DNA from: Corynebacterium sp. HMSC29G08
Lineage (GTDB): Bacteria; Actinomycetota; Actinomycetes; Mycobacteriales; Mycobacteriaceae
Assembly (NCBI RefSeq): GCF_001806875.1
Contig: NZ_KV786254.1
Location: forward strand, 27,668 to 91,667
Length of the DNA stretch: 64,000 bases
Reading direction: 5' to 3'
Shown here: piece by piece, positions 58,310-64,000 of the stretch
Layout of the letters: each line of letters starts with the position of its first letter
Numbering within the stretch: the stretch's first letter is position 1
Position numbers and translations under genes: made by a program
The notes under the pieces: generated by a model
Told to the model about the DNA's origin: nothing
Database searches by the model: none
What the model saw: the letters and a program-made list of their open reading frames with translations, nothing else

Positions 58310-59844
58310 AAGTTGCACTTGGTAAACCCCAGATGCCGCCGCATGCAGTTGGCCCGAACCACCTGCGCGGCTCCGAGAAGTTCCAGAAGGCTGCGCACCA
58401 TGAGCTGGACAACGTAACGAAGCGTCGCAACCTGAACTACGCCACCACCACCATTCGCGTGAAGCGTCAAAACGCCGTGGATGAGTTGGATGACTGGCAG
58501 GATCTGCGCGACACGGGCTCCGCGGTGAAGAAGGACGTCATGGCGCGTCTTCCGGAGCTCTTAGAAGAGTTTGAGCGCAATGTCACCGCCCGCGGTGGTC
58601 ACGTGCACTGGGCACGCGACTCCAAGGAGGCCAATGAGATCATCGCTCGCCTGATTGAAGAAACAGGCGAGAAGAACGTGGTCAAGATCAAGTCCATGGC
58701 CACCCAGGAAATCGCGCTGAATGAAGAGCTGGAAAAGCGCGGCATCTTCGCGCAAGAGACTGACCTGGCTGAGCTGATTGTGCAGCTGGGTGAGGATTTC
58801 CCCTCGCACATTCTGGTGCCGGCAATCCACCGCAACCGCGCAGAGATCCGCGACATCTTTGTAAATAAGATGCCGAATACGGATGACACGCTGACCAGTG
58901 ACCCGTCTGAGCTTGCAGATGCCGCTCGTTCCTACCTGCGTGAACAGTTCATGAAGGCCAAGGTGGCCATTTCTGGCGTGAACTTTGGCATTGCTGAAAC
59001 CGGCACGGTTTCCATCGTGGAATCTGAAGGCAACGGCCGTATGTGCCTGACCCTGCCGGAGACGCTGATTTCCGTGATGGGCATTGAGAAGCTGCTGCCG
59101 TCCTTTGATGATCTAGGCGTATTCTTACAGCTTTTGCCGCGCTCCTCTACCGCGGAGCGCATGAACCCGTACACCTCCCTGTGGACGGGTGTAACTGAGG
59201 GCGACGGCCCGAAGAACTTCCACATCGTTCTTTTGGACAACGGCCGTACCGCCGCAATGTCCAACGAGATCGGCCGCGAGGCACTCAAGTGCATCCGCTG
59301 CTCTGCCTGCCTCAACGTCTGCCCGGTGTACGAGCGTGCTGGTGGCCACTCCTACGGTTCCACCTACCCCGGACCGATCGGTGCAATCTTGACCCCGCAG
59401 CTCACCGGTATCGATTCTGCTTCGGATCCGAACAGCTCGCTGCCGTTCGCGTCTTCTCTGTGTGGACGCTGCAACGAGGTCTGCCCAGTAAAGATCCCGA
59501 TCACGGACATTTTGTTGGAGCTGCGCTACCAGAAAGCTAAGAACGAGCCGACGCGCTGGGAGCAGACCGCGTTTAGCGCGATCAGCTTGCTGTGGGGCAA
59601 GCCTGCGCTGTGGAACCGCGCGGTGCGCATGGTAGCGCTCGGCCGTGTGCTTGGTGGCTTTAACGGCACGATTGACACGATGCCGCCGCCGATCTCTGGC
59701 TGGACGCAGTACCGCGACGTTGCAGTACCGCCGAAGAAGTCCTTCCGCCAGTGGTGGGAGACGGACGAGGCACAGGAGCTTTTGGCCAACGCCCGCAAGG
59801 AAGGCATTCCTTCCAAGAACGGCAACTCGGAGGGTGAGAAGTAA
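58306..59844 (+). CDS. lutB: L-lactate oxidation protein LutB (ferredoxin-type)
   Basis: Central electron-transfer subunit, 512 residues. An N-terminal LUD domain (about 60-300) is followed by two 4Fe-4S groups CIRCSACLNVCPVYERAGG and CGRCNEVCPVKIP. I use GTG 58306 (VKVALGKPQMPPHAVGP), which overlaps the lutA stop (GTGA) and has GAGGGAGAAA about 8 bases upstream; a longer frame from 58264 would overlap lutA deeply. Confidence 0.92.
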   Translation: MKVALGKPQMPPHAVGPNHLRGSEKFQKAAHHELDNVTKRRNLNYATTTIRVKRQNAVDELDDWQDLRDTGSAVKKDVMARLPELLEEFERNVTARGGHVHWARDSKEANEIIARLIEETGEKNVVKIKSMATQEIALNEELEKRGIFAQETDLAELIVQLGEDFPSHILVPAIHRNRAEIRDIFVNKMPNTDDTLTSDPSELADAARSYLREQFMKAKVAISGVNFGIAETGTVSIVESEGNGRMCLTLPETLISVMGIEKLLPSFDDLGVFLQLLPRSSTAERMNPYTSLWTGVTEGDGPKNFHIVLLDNGRTAAMSNEIGREALKCIRCSACLNVCPVYERAGGHSYGSTYPGPIGAILTPQLTGIDSASDPNSSLPFASSLCGRCNEVCPVKIPITDILLELRYQKAKNEPTRWEQTAFSAISLLWGKPALWNRAVRMVALGRVLGGFNGTIDTMPPPISGWTQYRDVAVPPKKSFRQWWETDEAQELLANARKEGIPSKNGNSEGEK

Positions 59845-60534
59845 ATGACTACGAAAGCTACGTCCAACGCTGCTGTGGGCGGGTCGTTTGGTGACGATGA
59901 GCGTCGCAACGCAGATGCCAAGCAGGAGATGCTGAGCCGCATCCGCAACGCACAGCAGCTTGCGAACACTCCGAAGCACGTGGACATTCCGCGCAACTAC
60001 CACACCACCTGGGACAAGAGCACCGAGGAACTGCGCGAGATCCTGATTGACCGACTGCTGGACTACAAGGCCACGGTTGTGGAAACCACCGAGGCTGACT
60101 TGGGCAAGGACATTGCCAAGGCGCTGGCTGATCACGGTTGGGACAAGGTGGTCTACGCCCCAGGCCTTGATCCGAAGCTCTTCGATAAGGTCACAGGCTC
60201 CGTGCGTGCCGACGACCCGTCGAGCGACCCCCGCGATCTCGGCGACGTTGTTGCCGTGACCGACTCCCACGTCTCCGCAGCAATCAGCGGCACGATCGTG
60301 CTGGAAGCCAACGAGATCTGTGGCCGCCGCGCCCTGTCGCTGGTGCCGGATCACCACGTGTGCATCGTGCGCCCAGACACCGTGGTTTACGGCGTGCCGG
60401 AGATGATCGCGCGCTTAGATCCGCTCAAGCCCAACACAATGCTCTCCGGTGGCTCTGCTACCTCGGACATTGAGCTTGTGCGTGTTGAAGGCGTGCACGG
60501 ACCGCGCGACCTGGTCGTGATGGTTGTGAAGTAA
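59845..60534 (+). CDS. lutC: L-lactate oxidation protein LutC
   Basis: LUD-domain subunit (DUF162), 229 residues. It begins directly after the lutB stop. The C-terminal core has the expected GTIVLEANEICGRRALSLVPDHHVCIV and SGGSATSDIELVRVEGVHGPRDLVVMVV, the signature of LutC/YkgG proteins. Needed with LutA and LutB for growth on lactate in Bacillus; here inferred. Confidence 0.94.
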   Translation: MTTKATSNAAVGGSFGDDERRNADAKQEMLSRIRNAQQLANTPKHVDIPRNYHTTWDKSTEELREILIDRLLDYKATVVETTEADLGKDIAKALADHGWDKVVYAPGLDPKLFDKVTGSVRADDPSSDPRDLGDVVAVTDSHVSAAISGTIVLEANEICGRRALSLVPDHHVCIVRPDTVVYGVPEMIARLDPLKPNTMLSGGSATSDIELVRVEGVHGPRDLVVMVVK

Positions 60535-60852
60535 GAGTTAGCGAGTAATCCCGTAATCCCTAACCCCCCAACACGAAACGGCCAGTCACTTTCCTTTCGG
60601 TAGTAACTGGCCGTTTCGCTGTCATTGTTTCCCGTGCCACGCTTGTCATCGCGCGCAACAATGAGTATGCGCAACAAAGCCTGTAAGACCGTGAAGTTGC
60701 CCTGTGCAGTCTTGACCGATTTCATCAAAAAACCCTGAACCCGTCGGACACCTGAGCAATTCTGAGCTGTTCTGGACTGTTTCAGTGCATCGTGGCCGAT
60801 CGTGGCCCAATTTCAAGGCTTACCCTACTGGGTGCTAGGATTTCGGGACGAA
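60535..60852. other. Gene-free stretch between lutC and tRNA-Arg
   Basis: Apart from the lutC terminator I see no gene in these 318 bases. TAGGAT near 60836-60841 may be the -10 of the tRNA promoter. Confidence 0.5.
60574..60618 (+). terminator. Terminator of lutABC
   Basis: Long hairpin: CGAAACGGCCAGT pairs perfectly with ACTGGCCGTTTCG over 13 bp with a 19-base loop that can pair further by three bases. It is followed by CTGTCATTGTTT. 39 bases after the lutC stop. Confidence 0.8.
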
Positions 60853-60926
60853 GTCTCCGTAGCTCAGTGGATTAGAGCATCGGTTTCCGGTACCGAAGGT
60901 CGCAGGTTCGAATCCTGTCGGGGACA
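60853..60926 (+). tRNA. tRNA-Arg, anticodon CCG
   Basis: A 74-base cloverleaf. Acceptor GTCTCCG pairs with CGGGGAC (one T-G pair), D arm GCTC/GAGC, anticodon stem TCGGT/ACCGA with loop TTCCGGT, anticodon CCG, five-base variable loop, T arm GCAGG-TTCGAAT-CCTGT. The discriminator is A and CCA is not encoded. It reads the CGG arginine codon. Confidence 0.95.
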
Positions 60927-60954
60927 CTGTCGGGGACACAATTGTCGGGGACGC
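60916..60954. repeat. tRNA 3'-end sequence present three times in tandem
   Basis: TGTCGGGGACAC, the 3' end of the tRNA, occurs at 60916-60927, again directly at 60928-60939, and as TGTCGGGGACGC at 60943-60954. Such copies resemble attachment-site duplications left by integrating elements, though tandem slippage is also possible. No integrase is seen nearby. Confidence 0.85.
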
Positions 60955-61109
60955 AATTTTTCTTCGCTCCGTTGGAGTTTGCAGCTACCTACACTCGGCT
61001 ACCAAGCGATTTTTCTGCAGGTAGCCGCGTGTACGTAGCTGCGTTTTGTTTTGCCACAGCCCCCTTTGGCCGCTGCAGCACTACAGATCACTCGCTACAC
61101 TCGACTGTT

Positions 61110-61838
61110 ATGAGGATCACAAAACTATCTTTTGTAACTGTCCTTAGCGCTGCGCTCGCCGCGGGCTGTTCGGACATCGGGGACGACAGTGCCGCCCCCT
61201 CCGAGCAGACAATGCCCGAAACCACAGCTGCTACTGCCCCTGACGCTTCCACGGCAAATACCACGAGCCAAGCGGATGAAAACGACCTTCCCACAGAGAC
61301 CCCATTTGCGCACTTAATAGACCCAGACGACCCCAGCACGGTATACGAAGGTGTAACAATCGGTGACCTGTTTACGGCGTTGAACAGAATAGACGGCTAC
61401 CAAACAGAAGAAATCACCATTGACACCCCCTCCAATGAGATTTCCGGCAAATACCCCCACTTAGAGCTTCCGACACAAGCCCTAGTCAAGGCCTTCATGC
61501 TCCGCGACGGCGGTGAGCCATTGCCATTAAAGGACATCAACGATTCGCATCTGCAGTTCCTCACTGACCAAATCCACGAACTCCTGGAGTCCGAGGGATA
61601 CCGCCCCGTTGATAAAACCATCAAAACACCAAACTATGAGTGGAAATGCGTGCTCCCCGAGGATGTCGACCAAGGTGAACTCAACCATTCTGCTTGCTTC
61701 ACGGTGGTTGCAGGCCGCGTTATTGAAGTACAACGCATTTTCTACGAGGAGGACGCCGAGACCGTTGGCCCCGTTGACAATCTGCTCAAGCAGCTTGATG
61801 TCAACCTGGCTCCCCTTAAGCAAGCTTCAGGCCAATAA
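61110..61838 (+). CDS. Secreted lipoprotein of unknown function
   Basis: A 242-residue lipoprotein: signal MRITKLSFVTVLSAALAAGC with lipobox LAAGC (Cys20), then a Thr/Ala/Glu-rich linker to about residue 65, then a folded domain with two cysteines (WKCVLP and HSACFTV) that may pair. I do not recognise the family. TACACT (61096-61101) is 8 bases before the ATG, so the message may be leaderless. A decayed copy follows immediately. Located just after a tRNA, in a region where gene content is likely to vary. Confidence 0.75.
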   Translation: MRITKLSFVTVLSAALAAGCSDIGDDSAAPSEQTMPETTAATAPDASTANTTSQADENDLPTETPFAHLIDPDDPSTVYEGVTIGDLFTALNRIDGYQTEEITIDTPSNEISGKYPHLELPTQALVKAFMLRDGGEPLPLKDINDSHLQFLTDQIHELLESEGYRPVDKTIKTPNYEWKCVLPEDVDQGELNHSACFTVVAGRVIEVQRIFYEEDAETVGPVDNLLKQLDVNLAPLKQASGQ

Positions 61839-61883
61839 CACAAAGTGACCATCGGTCAGATCACCTGTTGCACTCTCATTCCT

Positions 61884-62456
61884 ATGAGACGCATAAGATT
61901 ATCTTTTAGATTATCTTTTGCGACCGTCCTGGCGCTGCGCTTGTCGTTGGTTGCTCAAGTATTGGAGATGTTTGCCCCACTACCGAGCAGACTACGTTCG
62001 AAACCACAGCCCCCGCCGCCTCCAGTACGACCACGTCAACCACGTCTGCATCAGACATCATCGTCCTCGACCCCCAGAAGCAAAGCACATTAGCCTGAAG
62101 TTCTTGGCCAACAAGCTGGTCGATCCGGATGATCCGACCTCGGTGTATGGCGGAAGACACCGAGATCGAAAGCGAGAAAAATCTGGTCTCTGGTACCTAC
62201 CAACACTCTAAGTTGCCAAAGAATGCGCGCCTTCGAGCCTATGTACCACGCGATACTGGTCAAGCAATCCCAATGGAAGTGCATCTTCCCCGAGGGCGTG
62301 CCTATGGACGAGATGAATAACACTGTGCGCTTCACGGTGCTTGCAGGGCGCGTGATTGAAGTCTAATACGTAGTGCTTGAGCGAGACGTTGAAAAGGTTG
62401 GCCCCGTCGATGATGATCTCACACTGTTCAACAACAATCTGCCTCCGCTGAAGTAA
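61884..62456 (+). pseudogene. Decayed paralogue of the upstream lipoprotein
   Basis: Fragments in three frames match the intact lipoprotein: signal MRRIRLSF, then GCSSIGD in another frame, LVDPDDPTSVY, GTYQHSKLPKNARLRAYVPRDTG, WKCIFPEGVP and FTVLAGRVIEV followed by a stop and VGPVDDDL..LPPLK. About 110 bases between the RDTG and WKC parts are missing. A 12-base in-frame duplication (61896-61919) lies in the signal. Several stops and shifts show that it is not functional. Confidence 0.88.
61896..61919. repeat. 12-bp tandem duplication in the pseudogene signal sequence
   Basis: AGATTATCTTTT occurs twice in a row, encoding RLSF-RLSF. Confidence 0.9.
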
Positions 62457-62489
62457 TACTAGCTGCGCCACTCCGGTATCGTCGTCACC

Positions 62490-63254
62490 ATGACGCTTGC
62501 TCTAATCATTGCGCAGTTCGCGGTAGTGGTCACAGGAGTCCTTCTCGCGTGGTTTGTGGGCAGGTGGAGGTTGGGGTTTACGTGGACGTCGTTAAGCTGG
62601 GGCGCCTTAACTTTCCCCCTCTCCCAGGTGGCCAGGTTGGCACTGGTTGTGCCACTGCAACTGCTATTTAGCCGTATGCTTGACCCGGCGACTGCAGCGA
62701 CGGCAACCGTTATTTTGATGCTTGCCACCTCTGGCCTGTTTGAGGAGACCACACGCTGGATCGTGCTGCGCTACTGGGCGAAAAACACCCGCTCATGGTG
62801 CGACGGCGTGGGCTTTGGCCTGGGACACGGCGGCATCGAGGCGCTACTGATCTTCACCTCTGCCCTGGCCACCAACATCATTCTCCTCACCAACGGTGAG
62901 ATGCTGCGTGTGCAGATTGCCCAGAGTGGCGATTCCGCCGCCATCGACGTCTTCAACCAACAAATGGACGCGCTGCAGAACATAGGGATCGGCCTGCTGT
63001 CCGCAAGCTGGTACGAACGCGTGTTGGCGATGACCGCGCATGTGGTGTTCACGCTAATTGTGCTTCGCGCGGTGCGGCAGCGCCGCTGGCAGCTGTGGCT
63101 TTTGGCCGTGGTGGCCCACATCGTGTTCAACGCCGTTGCGGTGCTGAGCGCGCCACACGGCATTGGCATCATGTACGCGCTACTCACCGCGTTTACTGCC
63201 GTGGGTCTTTGGACAGTTGTCGCAGGACCGCTAAAGAAAACGGCGTTCGGGTGA
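62490..63254 (+). CDS. YhfC-family intramembrane metalloprotease-like protein
   Basis: A 254-residue membrane protein with about seven helices. Its motif EETTR (E85, E86, R89) followed by GHGGIEA (112-118), a His in the MTAHVVFTLIV helix and HIVFN near the end match the EExxR..H..HxxxN pattern of the YhfC/CPBP (Abi) group of intramembrane proteases. Physiological substrate is unknown. It is convergent with the next gene and follows the lipoprotein pair by 33 bases. Confidence 0.8.
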   Translation: MTLALIIAQFAVVVTGVLLAWFVGRWRLGFTWTSLSWGALTFPLSQVARLALVVPLQLLFSRMLDPATAATATVILMLATSGLFEETTRWIVLRYWAKNTRSWCDGVGFGLGHGGIEALLIFTSALATNIILLTNGEMLRVQIAQSGDSAAIDVFNQQMDALQNIGIGLLSASWYERVLAMTAHVVFTLIVLRAVRQRRWQLWLLAVVAHIVFNAVAVLSAPHGIGIMYALLTAFTAVGLWTVVAGPLKKTAFG

Positions 63255-63267
63255 GTGCGAATGCTTC

Positions 63268-63585
63268 CTAGGCAGCTGGTGCCGCAACGAACGCTAAAGC
63301 AATGCCACTGATGAAGCCTACCGCAAACAGGACAACGGCAGCCCATGCCGCCCAGCGTTCCGTCTTCGGGGCGTTCTTAGACAGGAGCGCGTAAAGACCT
63401 AGGCCGAATCCGGCGATGGAGAAGATCACAGAAATCGCTGTAATCGCCATGCCCGAGTCTTGCTTATAAATGACGAGGCTCAAAAGAGTCAGCGCTAGAG
63501 CGCCGCGTGCGAACCAGTTAGCGTTAGCGAAACGCCCCTCTTTCTGGGACTGCGTCAGCTGCTGCTGCGGGACAGAATTTGCCAT
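63268..63585 (-). CDS. Small membrane protein, unknown function
   Basis: A 105-residue protein with a Gln/Ser-rich N-terminus (MANSVPQQQLTQSQKEGRF) and three hydrophobic segments (about 27-42, 45-68 and 80-102). The short loop SKNAPKTERW lies between the last two. No family recognised. Bases 63586-63670 upstream are AT-rich and would hold its promoter; no clear box was identified. Confidence 0.65.
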   Translation of the reverse strand: MANSVPQQQLTQSQKEGRFANANWFARGALALTLLSLVIYKQDSGMAITAISVIFSIAGFGLGLYALLSKNAPKTERWAAWAAVVLFAVGFISGIALAFVAAPAA

Positions 63586-63670
63586 GTTAGAAACCTCAAA
63601 TTCGACTTAGAAAACAATTTGGACTAGCGGACACTAAACCCTAACAGTTTTTATGTGAGCCACACAACTG

Positions 63671-64000
63671 TCACACTTGATTTCTATTCGCATGATGAAG
63701 CGTAAACGCGTGCTGAGCGGTGATTGACAGCAGGTAGCGGGAGTGGTCGTCGAGGAAGTCGAGGACTTCTACACGGGTGCCGTCGGTGAGGAAAAGGTGG
63801 GTGATGTCGGCTTGCCAGCATTCATTCATTGGGCATTTCGGCTTCGAAGCGAATGTAGGAGCTTCGTGGCTTCTTTTGGGGTTGCGGGGTAACTAGGCCT
63901 GCGTTGGTGATAATGCGGCGGATAGTGGAGGTTGATGGCACGCGTAGGCCTTGTCGTTGTAGGTGGAAGGCGATGGTGTCTGGACCTGCGTCGAGTCCGG
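63671..64000 (-). pseudogene. Transposase remnant (integrase core, IS481/IS3-like), frameshifted
   Basis: Reading from the window end: LQRQGLRVPSTSTIRRIITNAGLVTPQ, then KKPRSSYIRFEAEMPNE, a stop, and in the next frame CWQADITHLFLTDGTRVEVLDFLDDHSRYLLSITAQHAF. The DITH and DDHSRY segments carry the first two Asp of a DDE/rve domain. A 4-base duplication (TTCATTCATT, 63821-63830) breaks the frame. After QHAF the match ends, so the 3' half is missing; the 5' end lies outside the window. No inverted repeat seen. Confidence 0.8.

Noticed and set aside
60387..60728. Minus-strand frame in the gap after lutC
   Set aside because: It overlaps lutC and its terminator, has no recognisable composition or ribosome site.

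Overview
The window is a gene-dense stretch of an actinobacterial chromosome, almost certainly Corynebacterium. The evidence is the NucS/EndoMS mismatch endonuclease, GlgE with GlgB, an atp operon preceded by an AtpI-like gene and WecA, a Rho with a large Arg/Asp/Asn-rich insertion, the hom-thrB pair, lysA next to argS, GC-rich codon use, and many genes with a TANNNT box 7-9 bases before ATG (leaderless style). The species cannot be fixed from sequence reading alone.

Layout. 1-3.2 kb: an ABC exporter (ATPase cut by the window edge, two permeases) and a spermidine-synthase-fold protein. 3.2-8.2 kb, minus strand: secreted GH25 lysozyme, cysteine desulfurase, THUMP-like methyltransferase, NUDIX hydrolase, ABC ATPase. 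8.3-12.5 kb: glgE-glgB for alpha-glucan synthesis. 12.5-15 kb, minus: thioredoxin-fold/TPR protein, a small Cys/His protein, nucS, DUF2550. 15.1-23.2 kb, minus: full F1Fo ATP synthase operon, transcribed as atpI-like, atpB-E-F-H-A-G-D-C. 23.2-28.8 kb, minus: wecA, tsaC, prmC, prfA, rho. 29.1-30.9 kb: acyl-CoA ligase.

30.9-49.4 kb is a nitrate-respiration and molybdenum-cofactor island: moaA-moeA-moaC-mobA, a mog-like gene, narK-narG-narH-narJ-narI, modA, a fused modBC, moaD, a second moeA, a second mog-like gene, moaE and a rhodanese-tailed moeB. It supplies molybdate uptake, cofactor synthesis, nitrate transport and the respiratory reductase that needs the cofactor. narG carries a one-base frameshift in a T run, so as written the reductase would not be made.

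49.4-55.5 kb: an unknown membrane-anchored protein, then minus-strand thrB, hom, lysA and argS. 55.5-60.6 kb: lactate permease and lutABC lactate oxidation. 60.85 kb: tRNA-Arg(CCG), whose 3' end is repeated twice just downstream. 61-64 kb is a small accessory tail: a lipoprotein, a decayed paralogue of it, a YhfC-type intramembrane protease, a small membrane protein and a frameshifted transposase remnant.

Most of the window is conserved housekeeping. I found no clearly new multi-gene system. The points most worth checking are the narG frameshift, the divergent second copies of MoeA and Mog, the ModBC fusion, the zinc-less MoeB, the operator-like repeats before narK, and the repeated tRNA 3' end.
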